Part shown: positions 27,985 to 37,766 of the stretch, piece by piece
Position numbering within the stretch: the stretch's first letter is position 1
Layout of the letters: every line of letters starts with the position of its first letter
Notes under the pieces: model-generated
The model's database searches: none
What the model saw: the letters and a program-made list of their open reading frames with translations, nothing else
Told to the model about the DNA's origin: nothing
Assembly (NCBI GenBank): GCA_041920565.1
Contig: JBHGXS010000133.1
Coordinates: forward strand, 1-64,000
Reading direction: 5' to 3'
DNA: 64,000 nucleotides
From: JAGHKQ01 sp041920565
GTDB taxonomy: Bacteria; Bacillota; Bacilli; Bacillales; Bacillaceae_G
Position numbers and translations under genes: made by a program

Positions 27985-27989
27985 CTGCC

Positions 27990-29090
27990 TCAATATCTCG
28001 AATGTCGGCTTATATTCAAAAGTATGCCCACCGACATGAGCATCAACGTCAACGACGACCCGCCGTAGCTCAAAAAAGGAAGTGTAATTCCCGTAACAGG
28101 CATTAATCCTGTTACGACACCGACGTTAATCATGACTTGTATGGCAATCATCGCTACAACACCGACAGCCAAAAAAGTTCCATATAAATCCGGTGCCCCC
28201 AGCGCAATACGAATTCCTCGCCATAAGAGGAGGCTGAACAACAATAAGACGAACGTTCCGCCGATAAAGCCCAGCTCTTCGGAAAGAATCGCAAAAATAA
28301 AGTCTGTTTGCGGCTCCGGCAAATAGAAAAATTTTTGTCTGCTTTGTCCAAGTCCTAATCCAAATAATCCTCCCGGCCCGATTGCATAAAGAGATTGAAT
28401 GATTTGAAATCCTGTACCAAGCGGATCAGACCATGGATCTAAATAGGATGTGATTCGCTTGATCCGATACGGAGCAGACACAATCAGTCCAACAAATCCC
28501 ACAACTCCCAGCATTCCTAAAAAAGCAAAATGCATAATTCTTGCGCCTGATACGAAAATCATTACGATACACGTCCCGACCATCACCGTGCCCGTTCCTA
28601 AATCCGGCTGCAGCATAATCATCCCGAATGCTAAGAATACCAGTCCCAATGATGGTGCCAATCCTCTTTTAAAGGAAGTGATTTTCTTTTGGTTTTCTGA
28701 TAAAAACTTTGCCAGAAATATAATCATTGCCATTTTCATAAATTCGGAAGGCTGTATCGAAAAGGCTCCTACTCCAATCCAGCTTCGTGCTCCGCCGCGC
28801 ACCATTCCGATGCCGGGAATCAATACGAGAACGAGAAGCAAAAAACAAATGAGCAGGATGACTTTTGAATAAGTGCGCCAAACCCAATAATCAATGTTCA
28901 TGATAAAAAACATGGCTACAACGCCCAAGCCGGCAAACAACAGCTGCCGCTTAGCAAAAAAGAAGGAATCGTCAAATTTATACGATGCCCAGACGGCACT
29001 GGCGCTGTATACCATGATCATTCCGACAGCTAACAACAAAAGCGTGACCGTAACAAGAATTAAATCAGGAGTTGATTTTTTTGTTGGCAA
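27990..29090 (-). CDS. spoVE: SEDS peptidoglycan polymerase SpoVE (stage V sporulation)
   Basis: 366 residues with about ten membrane helices. SEDS-family glycosyltransferase that pairs with the class B PBP SpoVD for spore cortex synthesis. Motifs: VRGGARSWIGVGAFSIQPSEF (about 97-117) and PVTGITLPFLSYGGSS near the C terminus. In this position it could also be called FtsW, and sequence alone cannot separate the two; gene order favours SpoVE. Confidence 0.92.
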   Translation of the reverse strand: MPTKKSTPDLILVTVTLLLLAVGMIMVYSASAVWASYKFDDSFFFAKRQLLFAGLGVVAMFFIMNIDYWVWRTYSKVILLICFLLLVLVLIPGIGMVRGGARSWIGVGAFSIQPSEFMKMAMIIFLAKFLSENQKKITSFKRGLAPSLGLVFLAFGMIMLQPDLGTGTVMVGTCIVMIFVSGARIMHFAFLGMLGVVGFVGLIVSAPYRIKRITSYLDPWSDPLGTGFQIIQSLYAIGPGGLFGLGLGQSRQKFFYLPEPQTDFIFAILSEELGFIGGTFVLLLFSLLLWRGIRIALGAPDLYGTFLAVGVVAMIAIQVMINVGVVTGLMPVTGITLPFLSYGGSSLTLMLMSVGILLNISRHSRY

Positions 29091-29121
29091 TGGGAAACAC
29101 CTCTTTTAAGTACAGGCTTTT

Positions 29122-30474
29122 TTATACTAGCTTATGCACGGCTTGTATAAACATGTCTCCTCTTTCTTCAAAAGTCTTGAATTGATCCCAGCTTGCACAC
29201 GCCGGGGAAAGAAGAATAACATCGCCGCTTTCCGAAAGTTCATAAGCAACATGCACTGCCTGTTCCACATTATCGACACGTTTTATCTGTTTCATCCCCA
29301 TTTGCTCTGCAGCCTTGATGAGCTTTGTTGCAGTTTGTCCAAATGTAACAAGCGCTTTAACGTTAATGAAATACGGAATTAATTCATCAAATTCATTTCC
29401 GCGGTCCAATCCTCCAGCTAATAAGATAGTTGGCTGATTAAAGGCAGATAATGCTTTTTGTGTCGCCAAAATATTGGTGGCTTTTGAATCATTATAAAAC
29501 TTTCTTCCATTGATGGTTGCAATATATTGTAACCGATGCTTTACTCCGCTGAATTCTTGCAAAACAGAACGAATGTCCTCGTTTGTCACGCCGCATAATT
29601 TCGCCACGCTGAGGGCAGCCAAAATATTTTCTAAATTATGGTTACCCGGCAAGGCGATATCTTGTACTTTCATGACTTCTTCGCCTTTGAAATACAAAGC
29701 TCCGTTTTTGATGCATGCACCATCTTCTATTTCTTTAGAAGTTGAAAAATAGATTTTTTGTGCTTTGCTTTCCTTCGAAAGCTCCATCACATCTTCATCA
29801 TCAGCATTGATGACACTGTAATCATCCGCTGTTTGATTTTTAAAGATGTTTGCTTTTGCCAGTCCGTATTCCCGTTTTGTTCCGTGGTAATCCAGATGAG
29901 CTTCAAACAAATTTAATAAAACAGCAATCTTTGGACGAAAGTCTTGTATTCCCATTAGCTGAAAGGAAGAAAGTTCAGTAACAATGACATTGTCTTGCTT
30001 CGCCCCTTGTGCTACTTCACATGCCACCGTCCCGATGTTTCCGGCAATCAATGGTTGTTTCTGTCCTTTGTTAAGCATTTCAAATATTAATGTTGTTGTA
30101 GTTGTTTTACCATTTGAACCCGTAATCCCAACAAAAGGAGCCTCCGAGATTTTATAAGCCAATTCCACTTCGGTAATAATGGGCACACCTTTTTCCATAG
30201 CTGCTTGCAGCAGCGGATTGGAGTACGGAATACCCGGATTTTTCACGATCAGTTCAATTCCTCGATCTAACAAATCAAGCGGGTGATGCCCGCAAATGAC
30301 TTCCAGCCCCATATCATAAAGCTTTGTTGCCAATGGATTTTCTTCGAGCGGCTTCATGTCATTTACGACAACCTTTGCTCCGAGCTTATGGAGAAGGAGG
30401 CTTGCAGCAAAGCCGCTCTTTGCCATCCCTAATACTAATACTTGTTTCCCCTCATAATCTGCTATCATTTTCAC
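29122..30474 (-). CDS. murD: UDP-N-acetylmuramoyl-L-alanine--D-glutamate ligase
   Basis: 450 residues. Adds D-Glu to UDP-MurNAc-L-Ala. Mur-ligase ATP loop GITGSNGKTTTT at about 117; NLFEAHLDYHGT and FYNDSKATN follow. Likely GTG start overlapping the mraY stop (GTGA), with GAGGTG 8 bases upstream inside mraY; an ATG two codons later is the alternative. Confidence 0.97.
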   Translation of the reverse strand: MKMIADYEGKQVLVLGMAKSGFAASLLLHKLGAKVVVNDMKPLEENPLATKLYDMGLEVICGHHPLDLLDRGIELIVKNPGIPYSNPLLQAAMEKGVPIITEVELAYKISEAPFVGITGSNGKTTTTTLIFEMLNKGQKQPLIAGNIGTVACEVAQGAKQDNVIVTELSSFQLMGIQDFRPKIAVLLNLFEAHLDYHGTKREYGLAKANIFKNQTADDYSVINADDEDVMELSKESKAQKIYFSTSKEIEDGACIKNGALYFKGEEVMKVQDIALPGNHNLENILAALSVAKLCGVTNEDIRSVLQEFSGVKHRLQYIATINGRKFYNDSKATNILATQKALSAFNQPTILLAGGLDRGNEFDELIPYFINVKALVTFGQTATKLIKAAEQMGMKQIKRVDNVEQAVHVAYELSESGDVILLSPACASWDQFKTFEERGDMFIQAVHKLV

Positions 30475-31448
30475 TTAACCCACACCTCGATATAAATTCC
30501 TAACACCGCAAACAGAAATCCGACAGCCCAAAATGTCACAACGACTCGCCACTCGGACCAACCGCTCAGCTCGTAATGATGATGCAGCGGACTCATTTTA
30601 AACACACGTTTCCCTGTCGTCTTAAATGAAATGACTTGAATAATAACGGATAATGTTTCGATGGCAAAAACACCGCCGATGATGGCAAGCAATAGCTCCA
30701 GCTTTGTTAAAATCGCCACCGCTGCAAGGGCTCCGCCTAATGCCAATGATCCTGTATCCCCCATGAACACTTTTGCCGGATGAGCGTTAAACACCAAGAA
30801 ACCGAGCACCGCACCGACTACTGCAATGCAAAAAAGCGCAATCGTATAATTCTCTTGATTGTAAGCCAATACACTGTACGCTCCAAATGCAATGGCAGCT
30901 GTACCGGCCAGCAAACCATCCAGCCCGTCCGTTAAATTTACAGCATTGGATGCACCGACGAGCAAGAAAAGAATTAGAAAGAAGTAAGCCCACTGCAAGT
31001 CGAAGCTGATATCCGTACCGGGGATTCTTACATCTGTAGAAAATCCTCCTTGTTTATATAACAGGAAAAATACGACGGCAATGACAATTTGACCTATTAA
31101 TTTCTGCTTAGACGTCAATCCTAGGTTTCGTTTCATTACAACTTTAATATAATCATCTAAGAACCCGATTAGACCGTAGCCGAAAGTAACAATAAGGAGC
31201 AGATACGTTTTCGTGTCCATTCCGTACAGTTTCCCAACCATGACAATCGTTGTGACCATGACGGAAATAAAAATCACAATACCTCCCATGGTAGGCGTAC
31301 CGGATTTCTTTTGATGTGATTTCGGACCTTCTTCTCGAATGCTTTGTCCAAATTTTAAACGACGTAAAAATGGAATAAAAATCGGGGATAAAGCCACTGC
31401 GATTAAGAATGCTACCCCTAGTGTAACTAAGATTCCGTGTTCAAGCAC
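30471..31448 (-). CDS. mraY: Phospho-N-acetylmuramoyl-pentapeptide transferase
   Basis: 325 residues, ten membrane helices. Forms lipid I from UDP-MurNAc-pentapeptide and undecaprenyl phosphate. Catalytic signatures are GTPTMGG (about residue 50), DDYIKV (the first Asp pair), NLTDGLDGLLAG and FMGDTGSLALGG. Overlaps murD by 4 bases. Confidence 0.97.
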   Translation of the reverse strand: MLEHGILVTLGVAFLIAVALSPIFIPFLRRLKFGQSIREEGPKSHQKKSGTPTMGGIVIFISVMVTTIVMVGKLYGMDTKTYLLLIVTFGYGLIGFLDDYIKVVMKRNLGLTSKQKLIGQIVIAVVFFLLYKQGGFSTDVRIPGTDISFDLQWAYFFLILFLLVGASNAVNLTDGLDGLLAGTAAIAFGAYSVLAYNQENYTIALFCIAVVGAVLGFLVFNAHPAKVFMGDTGSLALGGALAAVAILTKLELLLAIIGGVFAIETLSVIIQVISFKTTGKRVFKMSPLHHHYELSGWSEWRVVVTFWAVGFLFAVLGIYIEVWVK

Positions 31449-31492
31449 AAATAGACCCCCCTTTTTTCTCGCTGCTTACAAACGCTTGAACG

Positions 31493-32956
31493 TTATTTTA
31501 CCTGCCGTATTGCCGCGGCCGCTACAAGACGGTCGTCAAAATCAAACACTTCGGTTCCGATAATTTGATATGTTTCGTGACCTTTCCCTGCAATTAAAAT
31601 AACATCATTCTCTTTTGCAGAAGAAACCGCATGATTTATTGCATCCTTTCGGTCAAGGATGACCTCAAACTGTTTTCCTTCGACCCCTGCGATCATATCG
31701 TCTATGATGGCCTGCGGATCTTCGCTTCTTGGATTATCCGAAGTAAAGATCGGCTTGTCAGCATATTCAACCGCAATTCGAGCCATAATTGGCCGCTTCG
31801 TACGGTCGCGATCTCCCCCGCATCCCACTATACAATAGACATCTCCTTTTGCAAATTGCCGTATTGTTTTCAATACATTTTCCAGGCTGTCAGGAGTATG
31901 AGCATAGTCCACGATAACTGTAAAGTTTTGCCCCTCATGCACCACTTCAAAGCGTCCGGGTACACCTGTCATACGCTCGATAACTCTCACGATAGTTGTA
32001 AGCGGCACTTTAGAAACAAGGCAAGCAGCTGTTGCCGCCAACACGTTGTATACACTGAACTTCCCAATCAGCTTCATGTGCACTTGGATTGTGTCTGCAG
32101 GTGTAACAAGAGTAAAGGATGTACCGGAGCTTGTCATCGTAATATTTTTCGCATAAATATCACTTTCTTTATCGATTCCATATGTAATCACAGTTGCTTG
32201 TGTGCTCGCAATGTAATCCTTTGTTGCATCATCATCATTATTAAGTACTGCATATTTCACCTTATTATGTTGAAAATTGTTTCCGAGCTGGGCAAACAAT
32301 AAACCTTTAGCATACTTGTATTCTTCCATTGTTTTATGATAGTCTAAATGGTCTTGTGTAAGGTTTGTAAATACTGCTACATCGTACTCGCACCCGTGGA
32401 CGCGCCCCAAATGAAGGGCGTGAGATGATACTTCCATGACCGCGGTTTGTACCTTCTTCTTCACCATTTCATGGAACATCTTTTGCAATGTTAAGGAATC
32501 CGGCGTTGTATTTTTCACTTCAAAAACTTCATCGCCGATTTTCATATTGATCGTCCCAATAAGTCCCGTTGTTTGGCCATGCTCCCGCATAATTTCATTA
32601 ATAATGTGCGATGTGGTTGTTTTTCCGTTCGTACCTGTAACTCCGATCAAATGCAATTTTTGTGTTGGCTGACCATAAAAATAGTCAGCCAATACCGCCA
32701 TTGCTCGAGAGGTGTTCTTTACGATCACTACCGGCACCTTCACATCTAACGGCCGTTCTGCAACGATTGCGGCTGCTCCTTTTTGCACCGCTTGCTCTGC
32801 AAAGTCATGACCGTCAACGGTATAGCCGTTAATGCAAATGAACAAGCTTCCTTCTTGCACTAAACGGGAATCCATTTCAACAGACGTAATAACGGGATTT
32901 TCTTCCGGTATTGCAGGAAAATCATGCAAGCATGATAAAAGTGTATGCAACTTCAT
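31493..32956 (-). CDS. murE: UDP-MurNAc-tripeptide synthetase
   Basis: 487 residues. Adds the third residue, meso-diaminopimelate in Bacillus; the motif DNPRSEDP near residue 408 (here TSDNPRSEDPQ) is the DAP-specific signature. ATP loop GVTGTNGKTTTS at about 107. Lies between mraY and spoVD. Confidence 0.97.
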   Translation of the reverse strand: MKLHTLLSCLHDFPAIPEENPVITSVEMDSRLVQEGSLFICINGYTVDGHDFAEQAVQKGAAAIVAERPLDVKVPVVIVKNTSRAMAVLADYFYGQPTQKLHLIGVTGTNGKTTTSHIINEIMREHGQTTGLIGTINMKIGDEVFEVKNTTPDSLTLQKMFHEMVKKKVQTAVMEVSSHALHLGRVHGCEYDVAVFTNLTQDHLDYHKTMEEYKYAKGLLFAQLGNNFQHNKVKYAVLNNDDDATKDYIASTQATVITYGIDKESDIYAKNITMTSSGTSFTLVTPADTIQVHMKLIGKFSVYNVLAATAACLVSKVPLTTIVRVIERMTGVPGRFEVVHEGQNFTVIVDYAHTPDSLENVLKTIRQFAKGDVYCIVGCGGDRDRTKRPIMARIAVEYADKPIFTSDNPRSEDPQAIIDDMIAGVEGKQFEVILDRKDAINHAVSSAKENDVILIAGKGHETYQIIGTEVFDFDDRLVAAAAIRQVK

Positions 32957-33019
32957 ATTACTAAATCCTCTCTACCTTTTTATTTAGTTTGTCGTAAATG
33001 AACGGGTCTCATACTCTCC

Positions 33020-34936
33020 CTAATCTCCTAAGTAGATGCGGATTGTGGACCCTTGTTTCACTTTAATACCCGGCATTGGAGACTGCTCGATAATTTTATC
33101 TCCCTTGCCGTATGTTTTGATCTTTAAGTCTACCAATTGGCCTTGTAAATCTTTTTTCTTCATTCCCACAAGATTAGGAATTTCTATTAATGGAGTATCT
33201 GGCCAAGTCAGTTCTTTTTCTATTTGTCCTTTTCGTTTTTCGACCCCCATTGCCGGAAGCACCTCGCGTAAAATATTTCCGACAATCGGTGCTGCAACTA
33301 CGCCCCCGAATTGCACGATGCCTTTTGGATTATCAACTGCAATATAGACGACTATTTGTGGATCATCGGCAGGCGCAAAACCGATAAATGATACGATATA
33401 GTTATTGTCCAAGTACTTGCCGTCTTTTACCTTTTGGGCTGTACCCGTTTTTCCCCCTACACGATAGCCATCGATATATGCACCTTTACCGGAACCTTTG
33501 GCCACTACGTTTTCCAAGGCATAACGAACTTGTTTTGACGTTTCCTCGGAAATGACTCTGCGTTTGACAACCGGTTCTTTCCGTTCTACTACTTTTTTTG
33601 TTTCCGGATCTATGAATTCCTTGGCAATATACGGCTGATATAAAATACCGCCGTTTACTGCGGCAGCAACGGCTGCCACCTGCTGAATTGGGGTTACAGA
33701 AACTCCTTGCCCGAATGCTGTAGTTGCCTGTTCAACCGGGCCTACCTTTTTTAAATCAAATAAAATCCCTTTTCCTTCCCCTTGCAAGTCAATGCCCGTT
33801 TTTTGCCCAAAGCCAAAATCATGTATGTAATCAAACAGGCGCTCTTTTCCTAAACGCTGTCCGAGTTCAACAAATCCTGGGTTACAAGAGTTTTCTACTA
33901 CTTCCAGAAACGTTTGATGACCGTGTCCCCCCCGCTTCCAGCAGCGCAAGCGCGCACCATCTACTTCCGCAGCACCGTCATCATTGAATGTATCCTTATC
34001 TAAATCTACCAACTTCTCATTCAGAGCTGCTGCCAAAGTGATAATTTTGAACGTAGAACCGGGCTCGTAAGTACTCCAAACCGGCAAATTGCGGTTAAAG
34101 ATTTCCTGCGGAACCTCTTGATAATTGGCAGGGTCAAAATTTGGTCTGCTCGACATCGCCAAAATTTCACCGTTTTTTGGATTCATGGCAATGGCAATCA
34201 TGCCATCCGGATTGTAAGTGGCCTGTGCAATATCCAGTTCCCGTTCAATAACGGTTTGCACCTTTGTATCAATGGTAAGCTGCAAATCAAGACCTGCCTT
34301 TGGTTCTTTATAATCGTCAGCAATGCTCGGCATACGCTTTCCTTTTGCATCCGCATAAAATCGGACATATCCCTTTTCACCGCTTAATTCCTTATCATAG
34401 GATAACTCCAACCCCATTAAGCCTTGATTATCAATGCCTGTAAACCCAAGTACGTGTGACAAATAATTTCCGAACGGATAATACCGCACAGAGTCTTCTG
34501 CAATGTACACGCCCTTCAACCCTAAAGCACGTATTTCTTTTGCTTTTTCGTGTGAGATCTTTCGTCCCTCGGGTTTAATCCATTGAACTGATCTCTTTTT
34601 TGTAACATGACGATAAATTTGTTCCTTGGGTACATCTAATACTGCCGCCAGTTTTTCAGCAGTTTCAGACGGATTTTCAATTTGTCTTGGCACAACAAGA
34701 ATGGACGGGGCACTTTTATTGGTTGCAAGCGGAATGCCGTTGCGATCCAAAATTTTGCCCCGTTCCGGTTCAAACGGAATGTTGCGGCTCCAGGAATCTT
34801 TCGCTCGATCCATCAGCCAATTTCCAAGGAAAAATTGCACATAGCCAAGTCTGACATCAATCACTGTGAAAATGAGAATGCCAGCGACTAATACAAGTAT
34901 AAGACGTTTTCGAACAGTTACATTGGATACTCGCAT
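33020..34936 (-). CDS. spoVD: Class B penicillin-binding protein SpoVD
   Basis: 638 residues. N-terminal membrane anchor (about 13-33), dimerisation domain, transpeptidase domain with STFK (STF in PGSTFKI, about residue 295), SCN (NSCNPGF) and KTG (GGKTGTAQ), then one C-terminal PASTA domain (about 575-638). Needed for cortex synthesis with SpoVE. One PASTA, against two in the neighbouring PbpB, is the usual difference. Preceded by a sigma-A-like promoter. Confidence 0.95.
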   Translation of the reverse strand: MRVSNVTVRKRLILVLVAGILIFTVIDVRLGYVQFFLGNWLMDRAKDSWSRNIPFEPERGKILDRNGIPLATNKSAPSILVVPRQIENPSETAEKLAAVLDVPKEQIYRHVTKKRSVQWIKPEGRKISHEKAKEIRALGLKGVYIAEDSVRYYPFGNYLSHVLGFTGIDNQGLMGLELSYDKELSGEKGYVRFYADAKGKRMPSIADDYKEPKAGLDLQLTIDTKVQTVIERELDIAQATYNPDGMIAIAMNPKNGEILAMSSRPNFDPANYQEVPQEIFNRNLPVWSTYEPGSTFKIITLAAALNEKLVDLDKDTFNDDGAAEVDGARLRCWKRGGHGHQTFLEVVENSCNPGFVELGQRLGKERLFDYIHDFGFGQKTGIDLQGEGKGILFDLKKVGPVEQATTAFGQGVSVTPIQQVAAVAAAVNGGILYQPYIAKEFIDPETKKVVERKEPVVKRRVISEETSKQVRYALENVVAKGSGKGAYIDGYRVGGKTGTAQKVKDGKYLDNNYIVSFIGFAPADDPQIVVYIAVDNPKGIVQFGGVVAAPIVGNILREVLPAMGVEKRKGQIEKELTWPDTPLIEIPNLVGMKKKDLQGQLVDLKIKTYGKGDKIIEQSPMPGIKVKQGSTIRIYLGD

Positions 34937-34980
34937 ATACGAACCTCCTTCCGGTTCAAATATATGCTTGTACCTTCATG

Positions 34981-35009
34981 ATTAGAACATAAGATACCGG
35001 GCTCGTCAA
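34981..35009 (-). promoter_or_regulatory. Sigma-A-like promoter upstream of spoVD
   Basis: On the minus strand TTGACG (35004-35009), 17-base spacer, TCTAAT (34981-34986), about 45 bases before the spoVD start. A good housekeeping match for a gene thought to be mainly sporulation-controlled; it may serve the murE-mraY-murD part. Confidence 0.65.
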
Positions 35010-35055
35010 GGCGTTTCTGTATGAGTTCGGCAGTTTGGACTAACTATGAACAAAA

Positions 35056-35206
35056 GACGAACCCCTTTTTTTTCAGCTCTGTTCTACGATGCTGGTACAG
35101 AAGCGACCTCCTCCGGACAAGCTGAGCTGGCTACGTAACAAAAATTGCTTAGAGGAATTCGTCCCCTGGCATTCTTTGTTTGGATGGAGGTGGTCAAACA
35201 ACAAAG
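35056..35206 (-). other. Structured intergenic segment between pbpB and spoVD
   Basis: About 270 bases without a gene lie between pbpB and spoVD. Read on the minus strand, GACGAATTCC (35154-35163) can pair with GGGGTTCGTC (35056-35065), followed by a U-rich stretch. Between them a CAGCTC/GAGCTG stem and a TCTGT/ACAGA stem are possible. Near the pbpB stop, CTTTG..TTTG/CAAACAAAG (35174-35206) forms another hairpin. It may be a branched terminator of pbpB. No match to a known RNA family is recognised. Confidence 0.4.
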
Positions 35207-35207
35207 C

Positions 35208-37379
35208 CTATTCGCTCTGCGATCCCGGGTCAGCCTCTTTTTTTTCTTGCTGCTGCTTTTGCGGCGGGCTGAATTTCACTTCAAGAACGTCTCCTGCTTT
35301 AATTGGAGATCCTTCTTTTATACTTTGCTCCGTTGCATACCCTTCTCCTGAAGAAGTTAGTTTCAGTTCCAGCAAGTCAGCCACATTGGTTACGTCACGA
35401 AGAGACCAGCCGGTCATGTCCGGCATTTTATTGCCTCCGTTTGTAATAAGAAACACTTGCTCACCCTTCAATACGTTCTCTTCGCTTGACGGATATTGCA
35501 TATCAATATCTCCATCGCCTAACAACACAGGCTTTAAGCCTATCTTTTCAAGTGTTGCCGCAGCTTCTTTGGCAGAAACCCCTGTTACGTCCGGAACGAC
35601 AATACTTTCATTCTCAGCGGCTGAAGATGGCTCTTTCAATTCCTGCGGCTTAATATTTAAGTACTGCAAAGTATTTTTGGTGACCGATTTAAAGATTTCC
35701 GAAAGTGGAGTAGAACCGACATCTGTAGGCTTCAGTTTTGGCTGCTTAATTGACAAGTACACAATCACCTTTGGATTGTCGATCGGCGCCATCCCCAAAA
35801 AGGAGAAAATATAATTTTCTCTTCCATGCATATAGCCTTTCGTAACAGGATCCGGAATTTGCGCAGTACCTGTTTTCCCGCCTACTGAATATCCTTCAAT
35901 CTGATACGGCTTCCCTGTTCCTTTTTCCGATGAAACAACGGTTTCGAGCAACTGGCGTACTTTCTTGGATGTATCTTCTGAAATCGGATGTGAAACAACT
36001 TGCGGATGATTTTGCAGTTCCACCTTATTTGTTTCCGGATTGACAATGCGGTCAATAATATACGGCTTCATCATATTACCGCCGTTTGCAATTGCAGTAG
36101 CCGCCTGGATTTGTTGAATCGGAGTCACTGTTGATCCTTGTCCGAATGCTGTCGTGACTTTTTGAATAGTAGAATTAAATATAATAGTATTTCTTCCTTC
36201 CCCCGGTAAATCAATGCCTGTTTTTTTATCAAAGCCGAATCGGTGCAAATATTGATAGTAGCGATCAAAACCAAGCTTATGCTCCACTAAAATGGAAAAG
36301 GCTACGTTAGAAGAACGCTGCACTCCCTCATCAAATGTAATAGAGCCCCATCCTACTCCGTTATGGTCTTTAATTTTTGTTTTTCCTACCTGGTAAGAGC
36401 CCGACTGATAATATTCGCTTCCGTTATATACTCCTTCATTAATTGCAGCTGCCAACGTGAAAATTTTCATCGTGGAACCCGGTTCATAAGCATAGTAAAT
36501 CGGATCGTTATTAAAATATGTAATGTCCCTTTTATTGGGATCAAAGCTTGGACGGCTTGACATCGCTAAAATTTTCCCTGTTTTCGGATCTGCCACAATG
36601 CCGATTAAATCCGCAGGCTTATATTCTTCTTCCGCTTTTTTCATTGCGTCTTCCAAAAAGCTCTGGATGCGCTGATCAAGCGTTAAATATACATTGCTGC
36701 CGTTTTCAGGAAGTTTTATATCCTCCTTTTTGTCAGGCAGCTTAAGCCCTCGCGAATCTCCCTCAAACTTGATGTATCCATCCTCGGCTTTCAAATATTT
36801 GTCCAGGCTTTTCTCTAATCCGATATGTCCTTCCATTTCTTCTTTATCGTTGGTTTTGGCGAACCCCAGTACATAAGAAGCAAAGTTGCCGTTTGGGTAC
36901 AACCTTGCTTTTCCTTCTATAAAAGCAATTCCGGGCAAATCCATTTTTTCAATCTGCTGCTTCTGCTCTTTTGACAGGCTGCGTCCCGCTGTACCAAACT
37001 CCACTTGATACGCCTTTTTATTATTTAAACGCTTTAAAATATCCTGTTCGTCCATTTCCAAAACAGCAGAAAGCTTTTGAGCGGTTTCTTTTTTGTCTTT
37101 TACCCTGTCTTCCCCTTTTAAAATTGCTACAACCTTATAAGCCGTTGTATCCTGAGCTAATGGTATCCCGTTTGCATCAAAAATGGTTCCGCGTACTCCT
37201 TCAAGCTTTCCATTTTTATTATGTTTTGCAGCAGCCCACTTTTCTAATGATTCCCCGTGCACCTTCGCAAAGACTTGGATATATAAAAATCTTCCAAACA
37301 ATAGAAAAAAGAGCAGGGAAAATAGTATCATCAAGCATCCTGCTCCCTTATTTGTATTTATTTTTTTGCTTGCCAACAT
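35208..37379 (-). CDS. pbpB: Class B penicillin-binding protein PBP2B (division transpeptidase)
   Basis: 723 residues from the ATG (MLASKKINTNKG); a GTG three codons upstream is also possible. One membrane helix (about 15-35), pedestal domain, transpeptidase with STMK (PGSTMKIF, about residue 305), SSN (RSSNVAF) and KTG (GGKTGTAQ), then two PASTA domains (about 588-706). Essential septal transpeptidase. Downstream of ftsL with a 15-base gap. Confidence 0.96.
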   Translation of the reverse strand: MLASKKINTNKGAGCLMILFSLLFFLLFGRFLYIQVFAKVHGESLEKWAAAKHNKNGKLEGVRGTIFDANGIPLAQDTTAYKVVAILKGEDRVKDKKETAQKLSAVLEMDEQDILKRLNNKKAYQVEFGTAGRSLSKEQKQQIEKMDLPGIAFIEGKARLYPNGNFASYVLGFAKTNDKEEMEGHIGLEKSLDKYLKAEDGYIKFEGDSRGLKLPDKKEDIKLPENGSNVYLTLDQRIQSFLEDAMKKAEEEYKPADLIGIVADPKTGKILAMSSRPSFDPNKRDITYFNNDPIYYAYEPGSTMKIFTLAAAINEGVYNGSEYYQSGSYQVGKTKIKDHNGVGWGSITFDEGVQRSSNVAFSILVEHKLGFDRYYQYLHRFGFDKKTGIDLPGEGRNTIIFNSTIQKVTTAFGQGSTVTPIQQIQAATAIANGGNMMKPYIIDRIVNPETNKVELQNHPQVVSHPISEDTSKKVRQLLETVVSSEKGTGKPYQIEGYSVGGKTGTAQIPDPVTKGYMHGRENYIFSFLGMAPIDNPKVIVYLSIKQPKLKPTDVGSTPLSEIFKSVTKNTLQYLNIKPQELKEPSSAAENESIVVPDVTGVSAKEAAATLEKIGLKPVLLGDGDIDMQYPSSEENVLKGEQVFLITNGGNKMPDMTGWSLRDVTNVADLLELKLTSSGEGYATEQSIKEGSPIKAGDVLEVKFSPPQKQQQEKKEADPGSQSE

Positions 37380-37394
37380 TCCTATCACCCGACT

Positions 37395-37748
37395 TTATTT
37401 TAATCCTTTTACATTGTTTTCGTTAATTTCGAGTCCCATCTCTTTTGCTTTTTCCGCAATGCGTTCGTATGTACTGAGCTGCTGAACTTCCGCGTTTAAA
37501 TCACCATTCATTTTCTTCTGCTTAATGATGGCATTTTCAAGTTTGGACACCTCTGCATTAACATTGAACATGCGGGCCTTATTAGAAATAAACGTAACGG
37601 ATGCATAAAGAAGAAAGCCGATGAAGGCAACATACAACAGTTTTTCAAAACGGGTAACCCCTGATCGTTTTACAGCCGGCTTTTGCATTTGTTTTGGTGC
37701 TTGTGACTGCTGCTTTTGTTTATTTATTTTGACTGCAAGATTACTCAA
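37395..37748 (-). CDS. ftsL: Cell-division protein FtsL
   Basis: 117 residues. A basic cytoplasmic tail (about 1-35, KINKQKQQSQAPKQMQKPAVKRS), one membrane helix (about 38-56) and an extracellular leucine-zipper-like coiled coil. Unstable divisome protein partnered with DivIC. Between rsmH and pbpB as in B. subtilis. Confidence 0.92.
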   Translation of the reverse strand: MSNLAVKINKQKQQSQAPKQMQKPAVKRSGVTRFEKLLYVAFIGFLLYASVTFISNKARMFNVNAEVSKLENAIIKQKKMNGDLNAEVQQLSTYERIAEKAKEMGLEINENNVKGLK

Positions 37749-37766
37749 AACGTTTCCCCCTTATTT

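Noticed and set aside
31631..32302. 223-residue plus-strand frame opposite murE
   Set aside because: Shadow of murE; frequent Cys and His runs, no ribosome site, and murE is unambiguous.
35089..35814. 241-residue plus-strand frame over the pbpB 3' end
   Set aside because: Antisense to the PASTA domains of pbpB; no ribosome site.
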